From Mariniradius saccharolyticus AK6 (GTDB taxonomy: Bacteria; Bacteroidota; Bacteroidia; Cytophagales; Cyclobacteriaceae): 64,000 nt of DNA. Location: NCBI RefSeq assembly GCF_000330725.2, contig NZ_AMZY02000012.1:1-64000 (forward strand). The letters run 5' to 3'. Below the pieces are notes generated by a model. It saw only the letters and a program-made list of their open reading frames with translations, was not told the origin of the DNA and made no database searches. Positions 35,584-44,686 of this stretch are shown in pieces. The position numbers were made by a program, and so were the translations under genes. Within the stretch, counting starts at the first letter, position 1, and the number at the start of each line of letters is the position of its first letter.

Positions 35584-36156
35584 ATGAAAAATCTGACCCG
35601 GTTCCTTTTCCTTATTTTTGCCGCCCAAATCCTTGCTTCTTCTTGTTCCTCCATCATGAAGACATATTCCTACAAGGACAAAAAAACAGATCTAAAGCAA
35701 TACAAAACCTACGCCTGGATAAATTTGGATCATTTTGTAGAGGATAACAAAAAAGGGAACAAGCTCTACGCCAAATACATCCTTGATCTGGCCAACCAAG
35801 AATTGAAGAAAAAGGGATTCATCTTGGATGTTGAAAATCCAGATGCGGTATTTCTTTTTGATACACAAATCGAAAACCGAATCGCATACAATCAGGCTCC
35901 ACAGGTAAGCGTGGGCGTGGGATTTGGAGGACCGGGATATTATGTCGGCGGGTATGTTCCCGTGGCTGGAGGACAAATTACCCAGGAGAATTACGATGAA
36001 GGCGTTTTATTTATCGAAATGTACGATACCAAAACCCAGAAGTTGGTTTGGAGAGGCTGGGCCCAAGAAAAGATTTCCTTCACGACAGACTTAGAAACAG
36101 ACATACGTCGCGCAGTTGAGCAGATTTTTATGAGATTGCCCGTCAAACACAAATGA
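35584..36156 (+). CDS. DUF4136 lipoprotein
   Basis: 190 residues. Lipoprotein signal with lipobox LASSC (Cys21). DUF4136 features: YSYKDKKTDLKQYKTYAW, LDLANQELKKKGF, a glycine-rich loop (GVGFGGPGYYVGGYVP, about 117-133) and the C-terminal VWRGWAQEKI followed by a helix ending IFMRLPVK. Family function is unknown. Second DUF4136-type gene in 2 kb, separated from the first by the barrel gene. The converging gap 36157-36297 contains only a weak GCGG/CCGC hairpin. Confidence 0.85.
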   Translation: MKNLTRFLFLIFAAQILASSCSSIMKTYSYKDKKTDLKQYKTYAWINLDHFVEDNKKGNKLYAKYILDLANQELKKKGFILDVENPDAVFLFDTQIENRIAYNQAPQVSVGVGFGGPGYYVGGYVPVAGGQITQENYDEGVLFIEMYDTKTQKLVWRGWAQEKISFTTDLETDIRRAVEQIFMRLPVKHK

Positions 36157-36297
36157 ATAAGGCATTATTACCGAAACGAAAAGTAAAAAGCGGAATCTGA
36201 TCAAATCCAACCGCTGCTTTGTTTCAATTACCTCGGTTGTGGTTTGTTGATACTTGAACTTTCACTTTTTGGACTGCATCCCAATATGTCTGCCCAG

Positions 36298-38799
36298 TTA
36301 CGCATTTTCTCTACTGCGCTGTCTATGCCTTCGCCAAGCTTTCCAGACCTCTATCCAAAACACCCCAACAAAAGACACAAGCAATGCCATGGCGATGAAT
36401 TGAATCCGCACCGCCTCAAATTTGAAGATGCCTTGGATAGGCGGGACGGTCAAAATCAAAATCAACAATACCACCGAAATCCCCAGAATTATGGGAATCA
36501 GTCTGTTGGGATACCCGAAGGTTTTGAGTACCGAATAATAAAAGGATCTGTTTACCAGAGTCAGGAAAACATTGCTCATGACGAGGGTTGTGAATATGAT
36601 TGTACGGACTGTCTCAATGGACTCTCCGGAAACCATCACGAAATATCCCAATCCCAAAGTGGCAACGGTGATCAGCAAGCCTTGTACAACACTCAGGGAA
36701 AGTTCCGGCCAAGAGAAAAACGTCTGTGACATCTTTCGAGGGGGATTGTTCATCGAGTTGGGCTCAATCGGTTCGTTTTCAAAGACGATGGAGCAGGTTG
36801 GCCCCATGATTAACTCCAAGAATATCACGTGGATTGGCGTGAAAATGAGCACATATTCCCAGGACAAAACCAAAGGAAGCAGGACGATGAGAATAATTGG
36901 AATGTGAATGGAAATGATGTATTGGATAGCCTTTTTCAGGTTTTCATAAATTCTCCTCCCCAAGGCAACCGCCTCGGTCATATGACCCAAGTCATCATCC
37001 AACAGCACCAATGCCGCCGCTGACTTTGCGACTTCAGTCCCCCTTTTTCCCATGGCGATGCCGATATGCGCCGCCTTCAAAGCTGGACCGTCATTGACGC
37101 CATCACCGGTCATGGCTACGATTTCTCCATTGTTTTTGAGCGCTTGGACTACCCGCAGCTTTGCCTCGGGAAACATCCGGGCAAACACCTGGGTGTCCTT
37201 TACCCACTGTTGCAGCTCTGAAAATTCCATCAGCATCACTTCATCGCCCTTAAGCACCGAATCGGTAGACCGCAGCCCCACTTGCTGGGCAATCGCCGTC
37301 GCGGTAGTAGCGTAATCGCCCGTGATCATCTTTACCTCGATACCAGCCTCGTAAAATGTGTTGAGTACATTTTGGATGTTTGCCTTAGGGGGATCATAAA
37401 AGGCCATGAGACCCAAAAATTCAAAATCAAATTCATGCTGCGTAATGGGATAGACGGCAAGTCCGGCATCCGCCTTGCCTACCGCCAAAACCCGAAATCC
37501 TTTTTCCGTAAATGCTGCCACGTGTGCAAGAATCTTCACAATAGACGCCGTCGAGAGATCGCATTGGTTCATCAATCCTTCCACGCTTCCCTTCACAGCG
37601 ATCACTTTTTCTCCATTTGGCTTTTCAAAAATGTGCGTCATGATGGGTGGCTTTCCGCTCAGCGGATACTCGTGTACCATCTTGAAGGAATTGCGCTCAT
37701 CGACTGGCGCATGCCTTTCATAAAAGGCATGGATGGATTTTTCCATTGGGTCAAATGGCAAGACCTCCGAGGCCCATAAGCCATATTCGATCGTTTCGTT
37801 GAATGCGGGCTGATGCTTTGTGAAATCAGTCAAGGTATCCGATCCAAAATCATAGATCGCCCGGAGTTCCATTCGGTTTTCGGTCAGGGTGCCTGTCTTA
37901 TCCGTACAAATCACCGTCGCGGTTCCCAAGGTCTCCACGGTGTAGGGACTTCTGGTGATGACATTGCTTTTGTAAAGGCGATACGCACCCAAGGCCATGA
38001 AGGTGCTGAAAGCGACCGGTATTTCCTCAGGAAGGACCGACATGGCCAATGTCAGCCCCCGAAGCAGGGAATTGAACAGGTCGTGGGAATCCAGGTAATT
38101 GATGAGCCATACCAACAGAAAAGCGATGCCTCCAAAGATGACCATCGACCGGACGAAGTTCTTTATCTGGGTCTGAAGCGGGGTTTTGGTTTGTTCTATG
38201 TCTTGGAGGCTGTCCCCGATTTTCCCCAAAGAGGACTGGATTCCAACCGCGACCACTTCCGCCACGCAGCTTCCCGAATCGACCGTCGTCCCTTTATAGA
38301 TCATGGGAGATTCTGAATATTGGTCCTTAGATACTGAGAGCGACTCTCCGGTCAATATGCTTTCGTTGACCGAAAAATCGTGAGCCTCCACGATTCTGGC
38401 ATCTGCGGGCACCACGTTTCCGTCCTCAACCAGTACAAAATCCCCCACCACGACTTCTTCCACTGCAATATTGGTCTTTTTGCCGTTGCGATAAACATTT
38501 GCCTTCGGGGTGGATAGTTTCTTGAGGGCTTCAATGGCCGTCCTGCTTTTGTTTTCCTGAAATATGGAAATCGCTGAAACCAGCCCAATGGCAACCAACA
38601 TGATCGTACCCTCGCTTAGCTCTCCGAGCAAAAAGTAGACAATGGAGGTCGCCACCAGGATAATGAACAAAGGCTCTTTGAGGATTTCCAGCAAAATACC
38701 CCAAATCGGGCTCTTGGTCTTTGTTCGCAATTCATTGCGCCCGAAAGCCTTGCGACTTGCATCCACCTCGGCATCCGAAAGACCTTGATATTCGTTCAT
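36298..38799 (-). CDS. P-type cation-transporting ATPase (P2-like)
   Basis: 833 residues. Actuator motif TGES (150-153), phosphorylation motif DKTGTLT with Asp300, KGSVEG in the nucleotide-binding domain, GDGVNDGPALKAA hinge, and about ten membrane segments. In segment 4 the usual PEGLP of Ca2+ pumps is PEEIP (257-261), placing an extra acidic residue at the ion site. No heavy-metal CPx motif and no N-terminal metal-binding domain, so it is not a copper/zinc pump of the P1B type. The ion (Ca2+, Mn2+, Mg2+ or H+) is not decidable. Single gene. Confidence 0.88.
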   Translation of the reverse strand: MNEYQGLSDAEVDASRKAFGRNELRTKTKSPIWGILLEILKEPLFIILVATSIVYFLLGELSEGTIMLVAIGLVSAISIFQENKSRTAIEALKKLSTPKANVYRNGKKTNIAVEEVVVGDFVLVEDGNVVPADARIVEAHDFSVNESILTGESLSVSKDQYSESPMIYKGTTVDSGSCVAEVVAVGIQSSLGKIGDSLQDIEQTKTPLQTQIKNFVRSMVIFGGIAFLLVWLINYLDSHDLFNSLLRGLTLAMSVLPEEIPVAFSTFMALGAYRLYKSNVITRSPYTVETLGTATVICTDKTGTLTENRMELRAIYDFGSDTLTDFTKHQPAFNETIEYGLWASEVLPFDPMEKSIHAFYERHAPVDERNSFKMVHEYPLSGKPPIMTHIFEKPNGEKVIAVKGSVEGLMNQCDLSTASIVKILAHVAAFTEKGFRVLAVGKADAGLAVYPITQHEFDFEFLGLMAFYDPPKANIQNVLNTFYEAGIEVKMITGDYATTATAIAQQVGLRSTDSVLKGDEVMLMEFSELQQWVKDTQVFARMFPEAKLRVVQALKNNGEIVAMTGDGVNDGPALKAAHIGIAMGKRGTEVAKSAAALVLLDDDLGHMTEAVALGRRIYENLKKAIQYIISIHIPIILIVLLPLVLSWEYVLIFTPIHVIFLELIMGPTCSIVFENEPIEPNSMNNPPRKMSQTFFSWPELSLSVVQGLLITVATLGLGYFVMVSGESIETVRTIIFTTLVMSNVFLTLVNRSFYYSVLKTFGYPNRLIPIILGISVVLLILILTVPPIQGIFKFEAVRIQFIAMALLVSFVGVFWIEVWKAWRRHRQRSRENA

Positions 38800-38968
38800 C
38801 TTGTAAAATAATCAAAAAACCAAAGTCTGCATATCCTATTTTAAAATGAGGGGTTTTCGTTGAAAATGACATTTGAAGGTCCTTGCTAAAGTGATACGCG
38901 GGTCACCAATACCGCATTCGCAGGCTTTCAGCGCGGCGCATCGATTACATCCTTGCATTGGCAGGGCA

Positions 38969-40108
38969 TCACTTCACCAGTTGAAAGCCTCCTTTGGAGA
39001 GAAACCGCGTACCAGGCGCAAAATCCTGTTCAGAACGAATCTCAACCATTTGGCTGTCCTGCAATCCGACCTCCACTTTCGCCTTTTTCAGGAAATACTG
39101 ATCATTTTCCTGTCTCATGAGTACCAGGACAAAATTGACCTCGTTGGCATTGACGACTGCCGTGGCGGGTAATGCCGTACTTTTCTTGCTCTTCACAGCA
39201 ATTTTGGCCTCTATGAACATACCCGGCACGAGCAGATTTCCCTCTTTTTCGTCATCCAAATGGACATGAATATTCAGCATCCGCTTCTCGTTGATGGACT
39301 GGCCTATGAGAAAGATTTTGCCTTTGAATTCTCTGTCTTTGTTGTCAGGTAAGTAAAAAGTCACTTGCTGCCCAATGGCCAAGGCTATCGCATCCTGCTC
39401 AAATACGCTAAGTTCGATATGCAGGTGATCCTTGTTGATAATGGTCAATGCGATGTCAGAGGGATTGAGGTAAGTGCCTTGGTTTACCCTGATGGACTCG
39501 ATGTATCCCGAAATCGGGGCGTAGATGTTGGCGGTGGAGGTGATTTTGGCGGGATCCAAATCCCTTGTTGCAATATTGATCAACTGGAGCTTTTTGCGGA
39601 GACTTTCTGTGATGGCAAGTGTGCTCTTGTAGTCGGACTCGGCTTTTGCGAAGCTTTTCTGGGAGGAAATGTTTTCTGAAATGAGCGTTTTCTGACGTTC
39701 ATAATCGGATTTGAGGTACGAAAGTTGGCTGGATGCATCCAGGTAATCCTGCTGCATCTGGACAAATTGGGGGTTTTCGAGGGTAAAAAGTACCTGCCCT
39801 TTCTGGACCTTCTGCCCTACCAACAAGTCAAACCTGACGATGTTTCCTCCAAAATAGGAACTCACGTCAAAGCGCCCTTCTGCAGGGATATTGACCATTC
39901 CCGTGGTCATAATGAAATCCGAAAAAACATGCTCAGATAGCGTGTCCAATTCCATTTGGGCTTTCTCGAACTGTGCTTGTGAGATAACAATCTCGTTCAG
40001 TTCGGCCTCTGCTTGCTTTTCGACGGTCTTTTCCCCGCCAGACCCGCATGCTGTAAACATAGCTGCCAGGATAACCGAGAGTTGCGATATATAAATGAGC
40101 CTTTTCAT
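38969..40108 (-). CDS. RND efflux periplasmic adaptor, CusB/CzcB-like
   Basis: 379 residues. Lipoprotein signal with Cys21 (MFTAC). Membrane-fusion layout: lipoyl half-motif (IVRFDLLVGQKVQKGQVLF), long helical hairpin (about 115-190), second lipoyl half (NIYAPISGYIESIRVNQGTY split around the turn) and beta-barrel. It links the inner-membrane pump to the outer-membrane channel. Last gene of the cusA-tolC-cusB order; it starts three bases after the TolC-type stop. Confidence 0.88.
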   Translation of the reverse strand: MKRLIYISQLSVILAAMFTACGSGGEKTVEKQAEAELNEIVISQAQFEKAQMELDTLSEHVFSDFIMTTGMVNIPAEGRFDVSSYFGGNIVRFDLLVGQKVQKGQVLFTLENPQFVQMQQDYLDASSQLSYLKSDYERQKTLISENISSQKSFAKAESDYKSTLAITESLRKKLQLINIATRDLDPAKITSTANIYAPISGYIESIRVNQGTYLNPSDIALTIINKDHLHIELSVFEQDAIALAIGQQVTFYLPDNKDREFKGKIFLIGQSINEKRMLNIHVHLDDEKEGNLLVPGMFIEAKIAVKSKKSTALPATAVVNANEVNFVLVLMRQENDQYFLKKAKVEVGLQDSQMVEIRSEQDFAPGTRFLSKGGFQLVK

Positions 40109-40111
40109 GGG

Positions 40112-41323
40112 TCAGGGATTGATCAGGTAATTGATTTCAAAAACAGTCATATTGTAGCCTTGGAGGCTGGAAAGGTAGTCGACTTCGATACTCCGTGAAT
40201 TTTCCACCAGCAACACATATTGGAAAAAATCGATTTCTCCACCCTTGTAAGCTTGGTTGCCTTGGTTGATCAACTGCATGCTGAGTTGCCTTCCTTCCTC
40301 GGTGTAGAAAGCGATCGCTTCCTTGTATTTCTGCAACTCGATTTCCAATTGTCTTCTTCGATTTCCCAATTGGAAGGTATAATTCTCCGCAGCCAAAGAG
40401 GTCTGTGAAAGTTCATGTTTTGAGGAGCTGATTTTGGCCTTTTGGGCCCCAAACCACAGCGGAATGGCTACGCCCAACTGCACGCCCGGGTAGATTCGGG
40501 CATTGGGGCCGGTGTTGGTACCGCGAAAAAACTCCCCAAACAAATCCGGCATCAGGCGATGCCGTTCCAGAGAAAGATTGTCCTTTTTCCATTGGACAGC
40601 TTCCTGGTAGTACAATACACCCGGATGGGAATCCAAGGGCCAGTCGGCGACGGGCAATGGCGCAAGATCCTGGTCGGGAATTTCGAACTCGCTGCCCAGT
40701 TGGATCAACTGTTCCAACCTGACATAGGCTTGGTTTTTGCTTTCGATGGTTTGTGCCAAGCGGACCGCCAATTCCCTCATTTTGCTGCGTGCGGTGAGTT
40801 TTTCGAGGTAATTGGTTTCACCCACTTCATACCTTCTATCAGCGGCGATGGAAAACTGTTTGTACAAGCTATCCAAAAAACGAAAGTTCTGCTCCAGTTT
40901 CTGAAGGTACACGATTGTATAATAGGTCTGCGACACTTCCTTGATGACCTGGTTTTGGGTGAGTTGAAATTGCTGCTGCTCGACCAAGCTTAAATCCTCC
41001 AAAACACGTCTCTGCTTTCCGTATACGGTCGGGAATTGCAGGTTTTGGCTTATTCCGAATACCTTGTTTGCGTATCCGTTTTCCGCGATGTCGTTTTGGT
41101 CATGGCGGTAAAAGACTTGGGTTTTGTCCAAGTCGAAACCCATAGGAACCATCGCCCTGGCCGCTTCCAGCTTTTGGAAGGCCGATTGAAGTCCTAGGTT
41201 ATTCTGTTGGGCAGCAGCGATGGCTGCGGGAAGATCCAGCACTGTTTTTTGCGCAATCGCCTGAAACGGTATTGCCATCAACGCCCAGAGAAGTAAAAGA
41301 CGGGCTTCACTTGTCAGTTTCAT
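40112..41323 (-). CDS. TolC-family outer-membrane efflux protein, CzcC-like
   Basis: 403 residues from ATG 41323, which begins a signal peptide (MKLTSEARLLLLWALMAI...AIAQ) and overlaps the cusA-type stop by 17 bases. Two OEP repeats of long helices (LPAAIAAAQQNNLGLQSAF; LERHRLMPDLFGEFF; AYKGGEIDFFQYVLLVENS) typical of trimeric outer-membrane channels of heavy-metal RND systems. The tight packing with the genes on each side indicates one transcript. Confidence 0.86.
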   Translation of the reverse strand: MKLTSEARLLLLWALMAIPFQAIAQKTVLDLPAAIAAAQQNNLGLQSAFQKLEAARAMVPMGFDLDKTQVFYRHDQNDIAENGYANKVFGISQNLQFPTVYGKQRRVLEDLSLVEQQQFQLTQNQVIKEVSQTYYTIVYLQKLEQNFRFLDSLYKQFSIAADRRYEVGETNYLEKLTARSKMRELAVRLAQTIESKNQAYVRLEQLIQLGSEFEIPDQDLAPLPVADWPLDSHPGVLYYQEAVQWKKDNLSLERHRLMPDLFGEFFRGTNTGPNARIYPGVQLGVAIPLWFGAQKAKISSSKHELSQTSLAAENYTFQLGNRRRQLEIELQKYKEAIAFYTEEGRQLSMQLINQGNQAYKGGEIDFFQYVLLVENSRSIEVDYLSSLQGYNMTVFEINYLINP

Positions 41324-44300
41324 GGCTTTTCTTGGTTGAATGAAAGATGGTGTACAAAACAGGAAGGACAATCATGGTAAGCAAGGTTGCGGAAATCAGC
41401 CCCCCTACCACGACCGTGGCCAAAGGACGCTGTACTTCCGCACCAGCAGAAGTAGAAATGGCCATGGGCAGGAAGCCCATCGCGGCAGCGGCAGCGGTGA
41501 GCAATACCGGACGCAATCTTTCTTGGGTACCTCTCAGAATCAAGGATTTCAGGTCCCCCTCATGGTCCTTTTGCAATTCTTTGAAATGCTCGATCAGCAC
41601 AATGCCGTTGAGTACCGCTATTCCGAAGAGCGCAATAAATCCAACCCCTGCAGAAATGCTGAATGGCATTCCCCTGAAATACAGCAACAGGATGCCTCCG
41701 ACAGCGGAGAAGGGGATCGCAGTGTAGATCATCAGCGCTTCCTTCATGGAGGAAAGCGCAAAATACAACAGCAACAGGATCAAGGCCAAGGCGATCGGAA
41801 CTGCGACCATGAGTCGGGCTTTAGCCATGTTGAGGTTTTCAAATTGACCTCCATAATCCAGAAAATAACCCTCGGGAAGGTCTATCTCCGATTGGATGAT
41901 TTGTTGGATATCGGTGACCACAGACTGCAAATCCCTGTTTCTGACATTGACGCCAATCACCACCCTCCTTCTCGTGCCGTCCCTCGAGATCTTGGCAGGA
42001 CCCTTGTCCAGGTATATCTCTGCAAACTCGCTCAACGGCAGCGAACTGCCGTCTGGCAAATTCACGGATGCTCTTCGGATGTTGTCGAGGTCGGTCCTGA
42101 ATTCCTGTGGAAACCGGATCACCAGATCGAATTGCTTCTCGCCCTCGAAAACCGTTCCGGCTGCCTTTCCCGCAAAACCCATGGTGATGATGTCGTTGAG
42201 CGTGCTGATGTTGATGCCATACTTGGCGATCTTTTCTCGGTCGTAGCGGATTTTCATCTGCGGAAGTCCAGCGGTTTTCTCGACAATGATATCCGCGGCA
42301 CCCTCCACGCCTTTTATTGCGGCTTCGATCTCCAAGGCTTTTTGGTTGAGGACGGTCAAATCCTCCCCAAAGACCTTGATCGCCAAATCGGCACGCACAC
42401 CTGTGATCAACTCATTGAAGCGCATTTCGATTGGCTGGGTAAACTCAAATTCCAAACCCGGAATCACGGAAAGGGCTTCCTTGAAAGCATCGGCCAACTC
42501 ATCTTTGGTTGAAGCCGTTTTCCATTCCTTAGGCGGCAGCAGCGTCACGATGATGTCGCTTTCCTCCATGGACATCGGGTCCGTGGGGATTTCTGCAGCA
42601 CCGATGCGGCTGACCACTTGATCGACTTCCGGGAACTCCAACAGTATTTTCTCGATCTCGGTGGTTGTCTCGATGGTATTGCTGAGTGTGGTACCAGTCT
42701 TCAAAACCGGCTGAATTACAAAATCCCCTTCATCCAAGGTAGGGATAAACTCCCCTCCCATTCTCGAAAAAATCCCAAACGCCACGACCAATATTGCCAC
42801 GGCGAGGGCCAGGACAGTCTTTTTCCGATCCAAGGCCCAATTGATCGAAGGTCCATAAAGGCTGTTGATCCAGTCGATCAGCCTTTTGGTGATGTTCCTT
42901 TTGTTTGGATCTGTTGGCTTGAGGAAGAGCGAAGAAACCACCGGAACATAAGTCATGCCCAGCAGCATGGTTCCAATAAGGGCGAAGCTGAAGACCTTGG
43001 CCATGGGACCAAACATTTTCCCCTCCACGCCCGACAATGAGAGAATGGGAATAAATACAATAATGATGATGATTTGGCCAAAAACAGCCGAATGCATCAT
43101 TTTGGAGGCACTTTCTACCGCGATCTTGTCTTTTTGGATTTTCATTTCGGACTTGGAAAGACCCAAGAGCAATCCATATTTCGCCGTCAACTGAAAAGCA
43201 ATAAACTCAACAATAATCACAGCGCCATCTATGATGATCCCAAAATCGATCGCACCCAAACTCATCAGGTTGGCATCGACACCAAAAATGTACATCATGG
43301 AAAGTGCAAAAAGCAGGCTCAGTGGAATGACGGAGGAGACAACAAGCCCTGACCTCAAATTTCCCAAAAGCAACACCACCACGAATACCACAATAAGACA
43401 ACCAAGGACGAGGTTTTCCGCAATTGTGAAGGTGGTTTTCCCGATCAATTCACTGCGGTCTAAAAAGCCATTGACAACAATTCCTTCGGGCAGCGTGGGT
43501 TTGATTTGTTCCAACTTGGCCTTGACCCGGTCGATGGTGGCCTTGGAATCCGCATCCTTTAGCATCATGACTTGGCCTAGCACCTTTTCACCCTGCCCAT
43601 TTGCGGTGATGGCGCCAAAGCGGTTTGCATGGCCAAAACCGACACTCGCCAAGTCCCGGACATAGATTGGCAAACCGTTGCGGTTATCCACCACGATCAG
43701 CCCGATTTCTTCAAGGGTCTTGACTTGGCCTTCCGCACGTATAAAATAAGACTCGTTTGTCTTTTCGATATAGCCGCCGCCTGCGATGGCATTGTTCTCC
43801 TCGAGTGCCTTAAATACCTGAACCAGATCGATATTCATTGCCCGGAGACGCTCCGGACTGACAGCTACTTCATATTGCTTCAAAAAGCCACCCCAGGTAT
43901 TCACCTCCACGACGCCGCTGATGCCGGAAAGTTGTCTTTTTACAATCCAATCCTGAATCGTCCTGAGATCGGTCAGGCTGTAGCGGTCCTCGTAGCCCGG
44001 CTTCACATCGATGATGTATTGGAAGATTTCACCCAATCCAGTGGATATTGGGCCCATGAAGGGCTTGCCAAATCCGGCAGGAATCCGCTCCTCTGCTATC
44101 TTGATTTTCTCCGCAATCAATTGCCGAGGCAGATAGGTGCCTATTTTATCCTCAAACACGATCGTGACCACAGACAGGCCAAACTTGGAAACGGAACGGA
44201 TTTCCTTCACGCCCGGGAGGTTGACCATCTCCAACTCGATGGGATAAGTCAGATATTTTTCAACGTCCTCGGTGGATAGATTTCGGGAAGTGGTGATGAC

Positions 44301-44444
44301 CTGCACCTGATTGTTGGTCACATCGGGGACTGCGCCGATGGGGATCTTCGTCAGCGAATAAAATCCAAAGCCGATGATTCCCAAAACAAAAAGGAAGACA
44401 ATAATCTTGTTTTCTACGCTCCAGCGAATGATCTTGTCCAACAT
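41307..44444 (-). CDS. Heavy-metal efflux RND pump, CusA/CzcA family
   Basis: 1045 residues, full length, twelve membrane segments with two large periplasmic loops. The CzcA-family motif DFGIIIDGAVIIVE lies near residue 400 (the family's following Asn is Phe here), along with GEFIPTLDEGDFVI and a C-terminal GFIALFGIAVLNGIVL. A proton-driven exporter of metal ions (Cu/Ag or Co/Zn/Cd; not decidable). First gene of the efflux operon. It has a leader of about 180 bases if transcription starts at the TACTTTTG box (44631-44638), and three direct half-sites lie just upstream of that box. Confidence 0.92.
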   Translation of the reverse strand: MLDKIIRWSVENKIIVFLFVLGIIGFGFYSLTKIPIGAVPDVTNNQVQVITTSRNLSTEDVEKYLTYPIELEMVNLPGVKEIRSVSKFGLSVVTIVFEDKIGTYLPRQLIAEKIKIAEERIPAGFGKPFMGPISTGLGEIFQYIIDVKPGYEDRYSLTDLRTIQDWIVKRQLSGISGVVEVNTWGGFLKQYEVAVSPERLRAMNIDLVQVFKALEENNAIAGGGYIEKTNESYFIRAEGQVKTLEEIGLIVVDNRNGLPIYVRDLASVGFGHANRFGAITANGQGEKVLGQVMMLKDADSKATIDRVKAKLEQIKPTLPEGIVVNGFLDRSELIGKTTFTIAENLVLGCLIVVFVVVLLLGNLRSGLVVSSVIPLSLLFALSMMYIFGVDANLMSLGAIDFGIIIDGAVIIVEFIAFQLTAKYGLLLGLSKSEMKIQKDKIAVESASKMMHSAVFGQIIIIIVFIPILSLSGVEGKMFGPMAKVFSFALIGTMLLGMTYVPVVSSLFLKPTDPNKRNITKRLIDWINSLYGPSINWALDRKKTVLALAVAILVVAFGIFSRMGGEFIPTLDEGDFVIQPVLKTGTTLSNTIETTTEIEKILLEFPEVDQVVSRIGAAEIPTDPMSMEESDIIVTLLPPKEWKTASTKDELADAFKEALSVIPGLEFEFTQPIEMRFNELITGVRADLAIKVFGEDLTVLNQKALEIEAAIKGVEGAADIIVEKTAGLPQMKIRYDREKIAKYGINISTLNDIITMGFAGKAAGTVFEGEKQFDLVIRFPQEFRTDLDNIRRASVNLPDGSSLPLSEFAEIYLDKGPAKISRDGTRRRVVIGVNVRNRDLQSVVTDIQQIIQSEIDLPEGYFLDYGGQFENLNMAKARLMVAVPIALALILLLLYFALSSMKEALMIYTAIPFSAVGGILLLYFRGMPFSISAGVGFIALFGIAVLNGIVLIEHFKELQKDHEGDLKSLILRGTQERLRPVLLTAAAAAMGFLPMAISTSAGAEVQRPLATVVVGGLISATLLTMIVLPVLYTIFHSTKKSHETDK

Positions 44445-44630
44445 GTTTTCTTGATTTTCGATATCTTAATTTACCCTTTTATCAGGGGAAAAACTCGAAA
44501 TGGAGTTTGATTTTTTCGGTATCTTTCAGCCGGCCAATGCTATTTGATGCATCTTTGAAAGTCGCACTGTTTCAAGCATTTATACCCATGTATCCAATAC
44601 TGAATCTTCCAACCGATTTATTTGATGGAT

Positions 44631-44686
44631 CAAAAGTAGTTCTGGCGTCTTTCGAATCCCTTAGGGAATTCTTAATGTTCCCTTAA
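44631..44686 (-). promoter_or_regulatory. Response-regulator box array and promoter of the cusA operon
   Basis: Read on the plus strand, half-sites CTTAG, CTTAA and CTTAA begin at 44660, 44671 and 44682: three direct repeats at exact 11-bp spacing, the pattern bound by OmpR-family dimers and in form like the PmrA box YTTAAK-N5-YTTAAK. On the minus strand TACTTTTG (44631-44638), a full TAnnTTTG match, lies 21 bases downstream, so the array covers the -33 region. The last half-site overlaps the histidine kinase stop codon (44683-44685). Confidence 0.6.

Noticed and set aside
36157-36297. Terminator between the DUF4136 and ATPase genes
   Set aside because: Only a 4-bp GCGG/CCGC stem with a long loop; too weak.
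41340-42512. Plus-strand reading frame of 390 codons
   Set aside because: Antisense to the cusA-type gene; the length comes from codon bias of the real gene.
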